A stretch of DNA of 64,000 nucleotides from Archilochus colubris. Taxonomy: Eukaryota > Chordata > Aves > Apodiformes > Trochilidae. Shown piece after piece: positions 11,456 through 25,800 of this stretch. Numbering within the stretch: the first letter of the stretch is position 1; each line of letters starts with the position of its first letter. Where the stretch lies: the NCBI GenBank assembly GCA_023079485.1, contig CM041092.1, positions 4,216,627-4,280,626 on the forward strand, in the 5' to 3' direction. The translations under genes and the position numbers were made by a program. The notes under the pieces were generated by a model that worked only from the letters and a program-made list of their open reading frames with translations, made no database searches and was not told the origin of the DNA.

Positions 11456-14400
11456 TCCTATCCTGAGCCATGCATTTTTTCAAAAGCATTTCAATCTGCG
11501 TGCACATCTTCATCACTTCAGTGATAATTAAATCTGGGAATCACAGGTGATGTCCTCGCACAGTCTCTTTGCCGGGCTCCCACCGGGCCAATGAAGCAGG
11601 GCTCCCTGTGAGGCCTGTTAGCACAGATCAGGTGGTAATGTGGAGGGACAGATGAGCTTTAGCTGACAGATGGCAGGATGACCTGGAAAACCTGCCCCCT
11701 TTTCTGGGATCAGGCAGCAGCTGACAGGTATTATTTCATAAAATAACGTCTAAAAGGAATCGCCAGGGTCTTCGCATTAATCTGAGGCTGCAACCAGCCA
11801 TGTAACGTTTATGTCAGAACAAATCTGTCTCTATGCAGGAGAAGGAAAGTGGTTTTTGATGAAGTTGTTCATAAATTTTAATATAATATGCCTGATGGTG
11901 TCAGATATAGTCTCATATCTCTTTTATATTTAAAAGCTCTAGTGAAACATAGAAATATTCAATCTCCAACAAGCTACTTTTAAATAACTAAAAAGTTAAC
12001 CAAGGATACCTCACTGCTTTTCCCCATTTTCAGCACAGAATTTGCATGTGTAATCTCCGTGTTTTTCAATGAAAACATCTCAATTGCATGAAACCCTTTT
12101 TGTAATTGGTACTAAACAAAGGCACCACTAAAGCTTCTGCAAAGTTGCTTTATAAAAACAAATGAATAACTGAAATAAAAAAGCAGCCTTGCATGAAGCT
12201 GCTTATCAGAAACGACTTAATTAAAAACACCCTAAAACTCAATATTTTTTTTTTCTTTAAAAACCTGAGCCATGTCTGCTTTGAGGAACGATGCATTACA
12301 TTAAAATGCCCTCTCCAGGTGCATGACATTTGAAAATTTAGGCACAGATGAATATTTGGGGAATTCAAACACCTGGATCGGGTCTGGGCTTGCCAGCCCT
12401 CCAAATCCTTTTGCAAACCAGAGAGAAAGCAAGGTCGTGCTTCCCACCTCGCTCCTTCCTTGGTACAGCACCAGCCAGTTCAGCTACACCCTGATAAATT
12501 CAAGACTTGGAAATCAGCATTAATATGCAAGCAAGTATCAATCCAAAACCTGCTAATGAAAATTATTACACTGTTATATTCATCTGAATCTTATATGAGC
12601 TACTGAGGGGCATATACCAGCAATATGCACGTCTCACTGTCTTTGCAGTGCCACCTTAAAGACCCCTTGTTCACTTTTTTTCTCTTTTTATCGTCTTTTA
12701 GTTGTAGAGAATCACCTGCTTAAATATCTCGAAGGGTAGTAGTAAAAAAGAAAAACACCATACATAACAGATGCACGAGCAAACCTTGGGATGAATGTAT
12801 TATGGATACAGAACCATCATCACACACCTCATAATCACTTCTTCACCTGCCCATCTGGTGCAGACCTGTGGCTTGTTAGTAATGCACTCAGATAGAGGGA
12901 AATGTGCTTATCTAAAAAGAACAATTAAGCAGAAGCTCAAACGGCGCAGTTAGCGTGATTTGCGAAGAAATATGCAGTGGAGGAAAACAGACACAGCATC
13001 TTGCTGTCTGGAAAGGTGCATGCCATGCTTCTATGTTTGAAAAACTAAGAGGAAAATGGCAAGTCTTTTACTGAGGTGTACCAAAACATCACATTTTACA
13101 AGGTCCTGGAACCTTTCAGCGTAGTATTGTCCATTTATCCACCACACAAGCACAGGCAAGACAAAAGTAAAGCAAGATTCACCCTCAATTCCCTATTGAT
13201 AGGTCTAAATTCTGACTTAACAAAATCAGCTTGAGGCTCAAGATATTGTTGGTTCATCACCTTAGACTCTCCTTAGGAGTTTAGTCACAGTTTCACAAAA
13301 TTCGTGCTTTTTCAGTGGAATTCAGGTTATGGTTTCATTGTAATCAAAACGTGAAGGCTTTTAATCATCAGTAAACCACCCCTAAAGTCAGAGAAAGAAA
13401 GGTAGAAAAATTATCACAGCATTGCCACTTTATGAAATTTATTCTCCCTCTGGGTTCTCTTTGTAGTGTTCCATTGTGAAACCCTTTCTGGCAGTGAAAT
13501 CTACTGATTTTCTTCAATTCTGGGTTACTATGGATGTCTGAACAAGCAAAATCTCATTTACCTTTCAGGCACTGCACACACAACAATACATGTGCTATCA
13601 GAAGATGTCTGCTTTTTTCTTCACACAGTGAACCAAAGTCATCATTTCCACTGATATTCATGACAGTTTCTGAGCTGGGTCTACTACAGTTAAGGAAGAG
13701 AAGATATTTCCCAACACTGTTTATCTTGGTATGTCTGACCTAGAACCAGAAAACTAAATAGATAATCACAGAATCTGCAGTAGCTCTTGTGTAATGGTCC
13801 TTGAGCTTACTTAACTGCATCAGGCATACGTTACTCCTGGGTAAGAAAAGATTCAGATTGTGCTTCCTTTCACTCTGTTCCATCCTATAAGATGCACAGG
13901 GAAAAGTAACTGGAGAGCTGTTTATTACTGATTTTTTTCCCTCAGGGCCTTCCCATATAATTTTTCCAGGCTAGAATTAAATTACAATTTTACAGAAAAA
14001 AATCACCTAATTACCTTCTTTAATTTACAACTTGATATATATAGATATAAATATATAAACATTAAAATTTGAATGCAATGAAGACCTTGCTTAGCTTTAA
14101 AGATGCCTCACATGTCAACGTGCTGATGTTGCACCACCTACGTACTTGGAAATCAGTGGTTCCACTGAGACTTCCTAAAACACTGAAATGCAGCCTAAGA
14201 GCAGCTTACCTCCTCACTGACTGTATGAACTGCAATACTTGTATGTTAAAGAAACCATTTATTTTCCTGCTAAGGCATAAACTGGCCTATGAACAAGATT
14301 CTAGTTTAACAGCAACATCAAAGGGTCCCGATGAACAAGTAGACAGAGAGTGGATACTTCCACAGTTCCAAGCCCTGTGACAGTATTACACTGAGAAGAT

Positions 14401-15570
14401 TAAAAAAAGGGTCTCCACATCCCACCAATTAATCTTTTGCTCCCAGAAATTTTGTTATTCTTCATAGAGACACTCTGTGAAAATCTCTGCATGCATGTAA
14501 GGAATAGATATAGATATGTAAGTCAATATTTGGTTAAGGACCTTTATACTCCCCAAGCCAAAACTGGTTTGTTTGATTAGTTGAGTAAGCCTGTTGTAGT
14601 AAGGCTGTCATAATTAAAAGAACAATAGGGTGCTTTTCAGGTCTGCTACTGATGTTTGAGCACACCATAGTTTTGAAGATATCATATAAGAATACAGTTA
14701 ATTTTATCTCAAAATAAAAATAATACTGGAGTTCAGACTCATGATTTCCACAGGGGAAAACTTAGTGGAGCTCCATTCTCCAGTGGCATAAGAAGCACTG
14801 ACACAAATCCTACATACATATGGATGATTTGTAGTAATCAGATATTCCAAGCCTTTACTTGAAAAATACATTGTAGAAAATATATATGCCCTTACTCAAA
14901 GCTCCAAAGACATATTTTGATTACTGATAAGTTCATTAAGAGTCTTGATTGCCTTTATATAAGAAAATTCACTAAACTGTTTGATGTTTGATGCCTTAAT
15001 TCATAACCTAAATCCCAATCTGTAACCTACTCTTGCTCTTTCAAGTGTGTACCTAGATCATATTCACAATCCCTTCAACAGATTTTACTCAATAAGGATT
15101 CAATTTCTGTTCTAAGTTTAAAAATAATAATCATGATGTGACCCTTTCCTATGACAATCATAAGGATTTTCAAGAAAAACTTTTTTTTTTTGCAAAATAC
15201 TTGCAAATTCTGTTAAATTAATAAGTAGTGAATGATGATTGATGGTTTGCAGAAGTTAAACCAGCTACATGTGGCAGTGGCCAACACAATCTAAAAAAAT
15301 TATAAATCTATTTTATCTACAGATTATTGATTGCCAAAATAGAATTCCAGTAGCTCAAACTACCATTTATATGTATAAATTAATAGCTGATCTCTTTTCT
15401 CTCCCTCCCTCACAATACTGTGGGGACAAAAAGGACAAAGAGTGAAGAACTCATGAAATTGCATTGTAAGGCTTTGTAGAATAACTGGTAACTATAAAGT
15501 GCATTAACAATAGACATATTTTCCTTGTATATCAGAAAAACATTATCTCAAACCTCCCAGAAATTAATGG
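11456..15570. other. noncoding stretch, no gene seen
   Basis: Normal-complexity DNA. Positions 11540-11830 are relatively GC-balanced with several CpGs and no repeat signature. Positions 12900-13030 contain a short CpG-bearing patch. The open frame at 14069-14380 (103 codons, plus) has no recognisable family features. Positions 14030-14060 and 14880-14890 carry short TATA-type repeats, and 15180-15191 is a T-run. No mobile element or RNA gene was recognised. Confidence 0.55.
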
Positions 15571-15830
15571 AAAATCACAGAAATGCTATTCAGAGGGAAC
15601 ACTGGAAGTGGTCTTGTTGTCTCTCTTGCAAAGTAGAAGTATTGCCAATGCTAGATCAGATGACTTGAAGTTTTCTCTATCCAAGTCATGAAAACCACCA
15701 AGGGCTGAGATCCTGCAACCATTTGAGCTCTCAGTTCTGGTGTTGTATTACACTCCTACAAAAATAGTTTTCTTAATATCCAGTCTGAGCCTAACAAGGT
15801 GTAACTTGTGGCAATGAGTACACCAAGGGC
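15571..15830 (-). mobile_element. old truncated CR1 LINE, antisense
   Basis: The plus strand starts with an AAAATCACAGAAAT-type block and continues with GGAAGTGGTCTTGTTGTC. Further on come TTCTTAATATCCAGTCTGAGCCT and GTGTAACTTGTGGCAATGAG. This order matches the reverse complement of avian CR1 3' ends: tail repeat, the gene-proximal block, then the conserved 'TTCCTAATATCCAGTCT' segment. Divergence is high, so this is an old copy. The far end is uncertain and could reach about 15970. It is a 5'-truncated, noncoding remnant. Confidence 0.72.
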
Positions 15831-17496
15831 TCCCATTTAACCTCCATTAGCTGGTGCCCCCAGGTTGTTTGCAACATAAACGTGTTCCTCCTCCAGCGAA
15901 ATAAGTACAAATTTTTTCCTTCAGCTGTACCTTCTGAGTCTTCCATTGCTGCTACAGGGTACTGAACCATCTTAGATTAGAAGACTTCTACCATGGCCAT
16001 GCATGGTCACAGGGTTTCTAGACCTATAGTGATCCAGTGACAGAACAAAGGGAAAGAAATCTTATACCATTTCCTATATTGAAGAAGCAGGTTAGGAGTT
16101 CTTCTCTTTCTTAGACAGACAAAAGATATTTCTGGCAGAACTAGGTTTGTTTCCTTAAATTTTACTTTCCATATGCTCAGGATAGTTATTTAGTTTGTCT
16201 CTGGTACTGAGGTGGCCAACAATGCAGTGCTATTTCATCTAATGAAGAAAGAGAAGTACAAGGTATGAAAACCTTATTCTAAAAATGAACAAAGCAGATG
16301 GGATATGCAATTCTAACATAGTCCATTTGCATGTGTTTGTTGGTTGCTTTATTTTATTTTTTTTCCTTTTTTTTTATTTTTTTTTTAAGTTCTAGTAGAT
16401 TTATCTACATGAAAAGGTCTGCTTGCAGCAGAAAGGAAAACCAATTCTTCCAGCTTTAGGGCAGGAAAGTGCATAGCTGCTAAGGAAGAGGAGAGATTAT
16501 GCACATAACATCCTCACCTCCTACATTTGGCAGCTCTCTCTGCTTGGAAGCTGTCACCCAAGGCATCCAGCCCAGGGTGTTCTAGTCCTCGATATCCTTG
16601 CACAGTCTCCCACTTCCTGGAGATGAACCAACACTTTGTGTTTGACTTCCCCCAGCAGCCTCAGTACATTATACTACTGCTTTCCTCATCTCCCTAGCTG
16701 GCAGTATCACAGACAGCTTATTTCAAGTTCCAACCCCCTGAGATCTGTAATATCACTATATTTAAAGGGTAAAGGGAGTAGTAAGAAGAGTAAGGACTCA
16801 AATGGCCCATGCACAGGTTAAAAAGGCCTCTCCTGACTACAGTCAGTGGGGAGAGAAAAGAAATGTTTTTCTAAGAAACTCTTCATGGTTGCATGATGGT
16901 CTGTAGGAAGAAATAACAAGCAATGCCATATTCTGGGTCACTGTATACAACACAGGAAAAACTACAAAACACAAAGAAGCAAGTCAATAGACTTTCTCAA
17001 ATCTCCACATAAACTATATATTTTTTTATAATACTTAAGTTCAAATTTAACTTTGAGGTCATAGGATGATGAATTCTGTAAGTAGATAATTAAAGTAACA
17101 TGCAAACAGAAAGGCTTTGCAATGCCTTTTGGTCAGTGCCCCATGTTTTGGGGAATAAAACAGTCTCTTCCCCCCATGAAATCCTGAGGAAAATTCTCCT
17201 GAATTTCTTTCAGTGCACACCTTGCCTTGACCAATTACAGGGTCAGGGTTCATGAGGGTTCAAGATGCACACAGTTTGGTCTTTAACTTTTAATTATTCA
17301 CAAGTCCTGGTGAGTAAATCCAGCAGGTGCCACACAAGGTATCTAGTAGATACCTTATTGGAAAAAAATAGAGAAAGGAAAAAGTTTGTTGCACATATAG
17401 CACGTTGTATTTCCTCTGCATATGTCTATCTGGAGAAATATGAAAAAAACCCAAATCAAACCTAAACAAAACTATCCATGCCTATTCTTTGTGTGT
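15831..17496. other. noncoding stretch, no gene seen
   Basis: The first 150 bases may be the continuation of the antisense CR1 copy but could not be matched confidently. A T-rich run lies at 16350-16387. No open frame longer than 65 codons, RNA gene or other repeat was recognised. Confidence 0.5.
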
Positions 17497-17797
17497 AGAA
17501 TGGTTTGGTTTGGAAGGAACCTTCAAGATCATCCAGTTCCAATCCCTCTGCATGGGCAGGGACACCTCCCACCAGCCCAGGTTGCTCCAAGCTCCATCCA
17601 ACCTGGCCTTGAACTCTTCCAGGCAGGGGCAGCCACAGCCTATTTGGGCAGCCTGTGCCAGTGTCTCACCTCCCTCATGTTAAATAATTTCCTTTTAATA
17701 GCTAACCTAAATCTCCCCTTTTCTAGTTTAAAACCATTGCCCCTAGTCCTACCTCTGCATGCCCTTGTAAGAAGTCCCTATTTAGCTTTGTTTTGGC
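17497..17797 (-). mobile_element. truncated CR1 LINE, antisense, best preserved copy
   Basis: The plus strand reads AGAATGGTTTGGTTTGGAAG, then ACCTTCAAGATCATCCAGTT and GGGACACCTCCCACCAGCCC. It continues with CATCCAACCTGGCCTTGAAC, a CAGTGTCTCACC block, and the CTAACCTAAATCTCCCC segment. This is the reverse complement of the avian CR1 3' untranslated region and the extreme end of ORF2. The copy is roughly 300 bases long and 5'-truncated, as nearly all genomic CR1 copies are. CR1 inserts without long target-site duplications, and none was seen. The 149-codon open frame crossing it on the plus strand is antisense to the element and not a gene. Confidence 0.93.
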
Positions 17798-20700
17798 CCA
17801 CGAGTAATCAACTTACAATTTTGCAAGTGCCAATAGACTTTGCTGTCTCTGCAGCTCCCTCCAAGCATTAGCCTGAGTCACAAAAAATATCTTCCAGTGA
17901 TTGATTATAGTAAAAGGGCTGTTGAAGAGCATGTGTGAGAAGAGCATCACACCACCCTCACAAGGCCCTTGGAGCTTGCCTTGAGCATTGATATTTAAAA
18001 AAAAAGAGGAGAAATAACCCTGAGTGACTGTGTTACTGTAGTAATTTCTTCCAAGCATCTATGGATATCTATATCTTCTCTCCTTTCCTTCTCGTTTTAG
18101 AATTCCAAACACTTTGTCTTTTTTAAAAATTATTATCAGTTCGTGGGTTTATTGTTTGAGAGGTTATTTTATAGAACATGAGGGAGGGATAACTACTTTA
18201 TTTTGGGAAAATCTAGATCTCTTGATTTACTTTTGCAACCACAGAACAAATTGACAAAGCAGAAAAGTAAATGCAAACAAAGAAGACAGCAGCCAGTGCC
18301 ACTGGGTCCTGTGGGAGTTTCCAAATTGCTAAAAGCTGTCACCATAGCCTGAAGTATCAAGTGTGAGGCACATGCTGTTGTTAGTTGTTAAATTTAGTGC
18401 CACTAAGGGCTACTCCTAAAAACAACCCAAACAAAAACATCCTACCAGTGTCTAAAGCAGTCAGCATCTAAAGCAGATAGTAGTGAGTGATTTCCCTGTG
18501 AAGGAAAAGTACTAAGATGTTTTCTATCCAAAGTATCATGAGACAAAAGGACTTGTCATGAAAATCAAAATATCTCAAAAATTCAAAGTAGTCTTTCTGT
18601 CCCAGCAGAAACCATGGGGCATTTTTGATGGGCAGTTGAGTTTATGATATATTTTCTCCTCTTTGCCCCGTTTCATCTGAAAATGTGCATGAAAATTTAA
18701 CTGTAACATATTACAGGTTTTCTGATTAATAATTTTATATCCAACAACATATCTGAGGGTTGTGACCAACAACGTCTTAGGACCGAGGATGTGGTTTTGT
18801 TGACCCCACTACAGACAAGAAAGCAAATAACCCACAGAATATTAACTTTATTAGAATGAAAAGATTGGATGTTGCATCTCAGGATCTTCAGTTTATACAC
18901 TGAAAATGCTAAACATGCTCATTCCTGTGTGCCTGAGGTGCCTGATATTTGAGGAAAAGCTCTCAGCAGACAGAGAGAAGTGTTGAGATTTTCAGTGAAA
19001 CTGAAACCCTCTCAAGGTACAGGCATGAGAGGCAGAAGAAGAAACAGCAAAAGCAATAAACCTGATACTGTGGGACACGGTGAACACTGTGTGTGAGAAG
19101 GGTGAGAACAACCCTTGTCCAGAGTCAGAAGTGTCTGTAAATCAAAGTGTAAGTATAAAACACATACGTCCCCCACCACCAGGACCCAGCCAAGCAGTGC
19201 CAGCTGCACGATGGAGGCACTCAGGAAGTCTAGGATTCCTCAAACATCTGCTGGTGCCATTAAGAATGAGAAGTAAATCCACACTGGCATTACTTGAGAT
19301 TTATTTTTCCACATTAACCCCAGCAACAACTGCCAAGTTTTTTTACTTGCTCGCCACACAAGTAACCACTGAGTGGCATAAGAATGGGAGCCAGATGAAA
19401 AATATATGTAGAAAAATCAGCATTAGGGTAAATTAATAGAACCCAGTGAGTAGCCAATGAAATAAAGAGAGTTACAGGGGGAAGGAAGGCTGCAGCAAAT
19501 GCATTCAGACTTCTCTTAAACTACTGGCATGTTGTTGTTTCTACAGTATCTTTGTTTTGGGTCCAATCGGAGCAGGAGAAGACAGCTGTCCATCTCACTA
19601 ATTTGTTTGTTCTTATTCTGCTGAAAATTGAAGTTAAGTAGCCACCACCATTCAGAGGAGCTGAGGAACAAGAACAAACTTCCTTTGTGCAGTGCCAGGT
19701 AAACAAAGCATAAGAGTATCCTGTCCACTTCCCAGAGCATTGCAGCTCCTCCTCTCTTACTCTGTTTCCTCCTGATATCCTTCTAAGCTCCTTCTGTCCA
19801 GAGAACCTCAGAAGTTCATGCAGAGAGTGGTACACTGATTACAAGAGCTTGATTACAAATACATGAAATGATACAGAAAAAGAAGAAGGACTTGAGTCAC
19901 TTGTTTTCCTATAATATGGTCTCTGTAATGCTGAGCTGACAGCAACATTCAAAAAAAGTTAATTCTTAAAACATAAATATCACTAAAAATAGTACTAATA
20001 ATCCTTCTGCAGTATGATCAAGTTTTGTTCAAAGCAGAGAAAGGCTCCTGGGTCTGTCATGGGGATTTCCCAGCTGTATCGTGTCTTACAGTTTCAGTAA
20101 CACCTAAGCATCCTATCTCCTTGGTGCTTGTTTCTAGGTCACCCTGGTTTCTTTATGCATCATGAGTTAGAGTTTCATAATAATTTTTTCAGCTCAAGTC
20201 TGCATACAAACTCTGTCTTTTGTGTTCCTGGTCTTCACTCCTCCTTTCTCCTTGTCTCCTTGCCTCTTTTGTGATTTTTTTGTAACCTTGAAACTTTTAA
20301 ACATAGTTAAGAGCCTACAGCCCTTTGTTTCATGTTACAAGAGAAATGCTTTTCTGCGAAAAGTGGCACAGACACCCAGTTTATTTTTTTAAACAAAACA
20401 AAACTAAAGAACAACAAAAAAACCCACCAACAAACTCCATTTCATGTTGCCTGAAGGATGCAAGCAACGTTAGGTAGAAATCATTAATGAGATAACTGAT
20501 TATAATGATCCCTAAATATTTCTTGTACAACACAATATTCACTGAACAGATACCAAACTGCATTTTTAAATTGTAGAAGAAAATTCCCTTGATTAAAATC
20601 AATACAGCATTTTATCTGTGAATGCTTATTTATGGTGCCTTTATAGCTTGTTCTTTATAAAATCTGAGTAAATTGATTAGTTCTGTAAGGAATCTATCAA

Positions 20701-23399
20701 GTTATACAAAGTTTCTTGCCACCTTTGCAGCCTGCATATCACAAAACCTGTGTATTTACTTTCAAGCTATACATAAGTACAGACATCAGTGCTTGCAATA
20801 CTCATTTTCTTCCTCTATAGCAGAGTAGGACAAAAAGAAGGCTACAAAATCATAGTAAAGTCACAATAAAAATTGATTTCTTTCACTTTCATTTTAGGTT
20901 TTTTTTTCCTCCTGGTCTGGACGACAACAGTTAGAGCTGCTCACCTATAAGCATCCTAAAGTCTGTGGGTTTTACCAAGATGTTTTAGAGAAGACCTCAG
21001 ACAAGAGCTACTGCTCAGACCTTTCTTCATCTCTGTGTGCTATTGCCTCACTTAATCTAAGTCACTGTGGCAAAGTCAAGCACCAAATATACCCTTTGCC
21101 ATGATATGAAGGTGACAGAAATGGTGTTGTACTGTGTCTTGCCACCCACCAAAGCCAGAGCTGTGACATAGGCACACCACAGCTACTGCTCTGTTGGCAG
21201 TAGGAACGATGAAGCAGCAATAGTCACAGCTTCTGCCTTTCAACATCATCCCAAACTAATGATTCTGGCCCCTGGATGCACACTATTTTTGAGCCAATTC
21301 ACTCAAACTAAACTATCTCCTATTTCTATTCATATGCTTCTACAGAACTCTGTAGGTTTCAGAACATCACTATAAGCAATTGGGGTGTACATTAAAGAAC
21401 ATACAGTGAAAATTCAGTGTTTTCACCAGTTATTCTCATCACATCTAGGAGCAGAAAGAGGAAACACCACTCAGCTGCAGCAACAACAAGTTGATGTTGG
21501 TGAATTAAGTAAAGTAGTCTGATGATGCTATTGATTAAATTAATCCACTTGACTGCAAGTGGATTCAGCATTCCCTTCTTGAACGAGATGAAGATATGGC
21601 TGGATACTCATCTATTGCTGGTTAAGCAAGTAAAAGTGACTCCAAAGAACCAGTCCTTGGAAAGCTCCATTTAAGACTCACTTTTCCTAATTGGTTCAGG
21701 CATTTGCCTTGCATCAGATTTCTTATAAGGGTTGCGTCATTGCCACATTCCAGTTGTACCCTTATCAAGCAGGATGTATGTTTTTAGCCAAGAACCTAAA
21801 AGTTATATCAACTTAAATGAAATCTCACGTTTCATTTCTGCATATGAAATGCTTGTTTGGATAAGCTACAGGATTTCATTCCAAATCTCTGAGATCTAGA
21901 GAAAAGTACTTTAAATGTATATACAAATATACAAATCAAAATCAATAATCTAGATGAAAAACCTCACTCAAGGGACAGACATTTCCATGGAGCTGGTAAA
22001 AGAGTAGCTATCAAGAAGATGGATCAAGCAAATTAAAAAGACATGTTGCTGTAATTTAGTATCACCTGGAAACATTCCAGAATGAACTTACCTTGGAAAT
22101 AAATTGTTTAAATGACACTAATTGTAGTTTCAATCATGGTTATATTAGTATTTTTTAATAATAACCCTATTCAGGGATGAATTTCACACAGATAAAGAGT
22201 TTGTTCAATGCTAATCACAGGACTTTGTGTGTTTACCTCCTTGTTGCTACAAAGCCCAGGCATTCACAACTTCCTTCTTGCCTAATGGAACAGGATTGTC
22301 TAATTTAATTAAAAGACACAGAGAAGGAAATTAAAAAGATGACATTTTAAGGGCCTATCTTGTATGGCTGATGTTGTAATTGAGAAAGGAAAGGAAAGGA
22401 TCTTATCTAGGTTTGAAAGAGCACAGTTCTACATGTACAGTCTTCCCCTTGGGACCTTGATTAAAGCCAAGGTCTACTAAACTTACCATAAACTTGATAT
22501 TTATTTTGATTGCCAAAAAAAAAGATGATAAAAGAGCAAGTTTTTTGAATCAGTTACAGCATATAGATCCTAAAGGAATTAACAAAGATCTAATCAAAGA
22601 CATAATTTTGGCCAATGATTATACCAATTAAATTAACAGGGCTTCTAACATGTCTTCCACTCAATCTGTGAGTAGTTGCTGGGCTGGGATCATGGTCAAT
22701 TATTGGGGAACAAAAGTGACCAAAAAGGAATTTTTTTCTACATTTTTAAAACAAAAGCATCAGGGCAGCTCCTGTAAGGAACACAACAAACATGAACCTC
22801 CTTCTTCAGAATGCCCACCTGCCCAACCAACAATGGAATTGTGATCATACACAGAGAACTTATTTTAACTAAATCTGGTTTGTAACCAGTACCATGGGCT
22901 ACAATCAGAAGCCATGCACAAAATTTTAAAATGTTTTAAATCCTTAGGCTCAGTAAAGAAGAAAACCTTGTAGAAAAAGTCAACTTGTGCTAAACTTGTG
23001 CTTCTTTTGCCTCTTGGCTCACCTCACTGACTTAACTGAAATACATCATTTTGTATCACACTGCTATAGTCGAAATCTAATGAAATAGGATATCATCATA
23101 GCTATTACCCACATCCATTAATTAATTACTTTTTCCTCAGTATCCCTTCTATACATAACCCTCGATTTAACTTAAAACATTTTAAGAATGTTACCATAGA
23201 GGCCAAGAAAAAATTACTTTGTAGAGACAAAATCTGTTGAAATACATTTCTAATTTAAAATCTCAAAGGATTTTTTTTTCTCCTTGCATTGTAACACAGA
23301 AAAGTGTCCATAAAAAAGAACATTTAACCATATAATGCACATTGACTTGTAGAGCTATTTTTTTCTTAGCATCTAGGAAGTAGAAATAGTCTAAATGAC
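17798..23399. other. noncoding stretch, no gene seen
   Basis: AT-rich DNA of ordinary complexity. The longest open frames (around 19080-19436 plus and 19521-19835 minus, about 104-118 codons) overlap each other on opposite strands and show no family motif. Positions 22389-22404 hold a short GGAAA repeat. No mobile element or RNA gene was recognised, although several hundred bases around 21000-21280 are GC-balanced and could hide an old repeat. Confidence 0.55.
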
Positions 23400-23421
23400 A
23401 AAAAAAAAAAAAAAAAAAAAA
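23400..23421 (+). repeat. poly(A) tract
   Basis: Twenty-two consecutive A residues between CTAAATGAC and CAACTATGTG. The 300 bases upstream do not resemble a known avian retroposon, so it is listed as a mononucleotide repeat rather than an element tail. Confidence 0.85.
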
Positions 23422-25800
23422 CAACTATGTGCTCTTTTCCATAACTGCAACCATTACTTAAATTAGGACTATATTGAATTTAAGTAATACTGACCTAAAA
23501 TATAGATATGAAAACTCACATCAAGTTTTTTGTCCCTGAATTCACAGATACCAGGCACTGAGCAAGTTACCCACCAGAGGACATCTTAATTTGGAGGTGC
23601 CCTTGGATCCCAGATGGTGATGTGAACTACACGGGGTGTTGCAGTAACAAAGCAGACATATTATCTACATGGAGGGTGGGATTATCCAGGATAGCCTGAT
23701 GGATTTCTCCAATTTATAACCACTACCATATCAGGTATTTCCACAAGTAAATCAACAAAATCACATAGACATCAGTACATTTTAAATGCCTACTATTATT
23801 CTATTATTCTGAACCTCCTAAACACACAACTGCCTTTGAGGTTTTTTCACCTGGAGTTTTCCCTGACCTCTGCTTGGCTGTAATTGAAGAACTCAATTTA
23901 TATTGCTAAAAAATACTTACATTATTGTCTGCCTACCTTGGTTCTACTAATAATTTGGCTTTAAAAAATCCAATAAAGTTAGAGATGAAGGCATCTAGGA
24001 AAAGTTGGTCAAATGTGGAGAAGAAATTCATAATATGCCATATTATATCCCTATCTCTTACTGGTTTGTGTAATCCATACTCTGTGATAAACCTTTGAAT
24101 GATTTAATTTTAGGTTTTTCCATATGTAGGTTAAACTGTATGTATCACATCATTTACTCCTTTTGTATGCATGCTGAACTGTAAAACATTTAATAATATA
24201 TATGGGAAGTAAGCCAACTCTGACTGGCATAGAAACCCTGGAGATTGGTGAATAATATATAAAACCATTTCTTCTCTGTTAGTAGCATGAGTCCTTATTG
24301 AGTCCTGTGCTGAGATATCAATTTAGGAATTCACTCTGTCAATAAAAATTAAAAAAAAAAAAAAAATCTTTCTTAAACTTTCCACTAGCCTGTAAAAAAA
24401 AAACAAACCTCCCTGAAAACAACAAACCATCAAAAAAACCAACCAACCAACATAAAAGAAAAAAACAAACAATAAGAGGAGAAATAAAAACTTCCAAGTC
24501 TGAAATAAGACCTTTTCTTACATCTCCTTGGGGGGAATCAAAGGCTGACAGTCTGAATGTGCAGCATGCAAGAATCACAATATGGAAATCATGCCAAAAT
24601 GTTTAAAAACATAAAAATAACAGATAAATAAGTAAATGGAATCTGCTGTCTAATGCAATAACTTGGCACCAAGTCAATTTTAATCTTTCAACTTTTTTAA
24701 TTTATGCAACAAGGGGTTCTGAAAGTATCATAGAGAAATTATTTTTACCCACGGAGAAGAAATTAAAGAATTTGGGTTTCAGGTAGATACCTTCTACTAA
24801 TCTCTTGTTACTAGGAGTACTGTGATATCAGAAACCTTTTGATGACTATTGATGAACACAAGAAAGGTTGGAATTAAAAAAAAAATGGAGAATTTAACTC
24901 TGTTTTGAAGCCAGAGTTACTGAAAACTTCCATAGTAATTCCTGATTTACTGTACTCAGAAGAGTAAGAGTGAAGCTAATTTCCAAAATTACGAAGAAGA
25001 CAGCAACTGTCTTAACCTCCCCTGTTTGCTTTTCTCCTGAAAACTCTTGAAGTAATCACAGTATTTTCCCTTTCAATCAAGGAAAATAAAAGGAAAGATG
25101 TTAGAGCAGTGGCCAAGCCCAAACTCATGTAGCCACCTCAGGAATTTTCTGCTATCACTCCTTTGTGGGCACATTGTGCAGGAGAAAACAGTGATGGGAA
25201 CCTGCAAATTATTACATTAAGATGGGAATCTGAGGCCATTTACAGAAGCACAGGTAGTTTTTAATAATTTTGATTTTTCACTAAAAAAGAAAAAAAGCAA
25301 ACTAGGATGGATGCTGCCATATTAATGTAACATAAGCAGCCTAACATCTCTCTGTCAGGCTGCTTTTCATCTCAAAGTATACTTTTCCTAATTTAGTTGT
25401 GCTCTCTTTTTCTCAGTTCAATGGAATTTCTGTAGGAACCCCAGGGCCACAGCCATGAGGAAAGTCTCTCATTACAGGGCCAGGCTATGGAGAAGTCTAA
25501 CAGGGGCAATAGCAGCCTCAGTACAGAGGTTGAGGATCATGAGCATCCCCAGCACTGTCCATTGCCAAGTGACAGGGAATACCTGAATAAAAGAAAGGGT
25601 CTGGAAAAAAAATATGGTCCCTATGGCTTTCTGTGCCAAAGACAACAACTGGCACAATTTTCTTTTAGCCATCTATCAAGTGGAGGGGGGATTAGCCTTT
25701 GAATTTCTGAGTGAGAAAGCAGGGAGTATTGAGAAAAGTGGGAAATCTGAAAACACTAAGTAAAGCAATCCCATTTGCCTGGAATTAGCAAAATTAGCAA
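23422..25800. other. noncoding stretch with A-rich low-complexity patches
   Basis: No gene recognised. Positions 24347-24366 contain a poly(A) run. Positions 24390-24470 are an A/C-rich simple region with AAACAAACC and CCAACCAACCAA units. Positions 25430-25720 are less AT-rich, with overlapping 66- and 71-codon open frames on opposite strands and no recognisable motif. The bases just before 25801 repeat AAAATTAGC twice. Confidence 0.55.

Noticed and set aside
10749..11524. Overlapping long open frames of 110-255 codons on both strands
   Set aside because: They lie in the purine-rich tract and consist only of Lys/Arg/Glu/Gly or Phe/Ser/Pro/Leu; stop codons are rare there because of composition.
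17422..17871. 149-codon plus-strand open frame
   Set aside because: Most of it is the antisense strand of a CR1 3' end, which does not encode protein in that direction.
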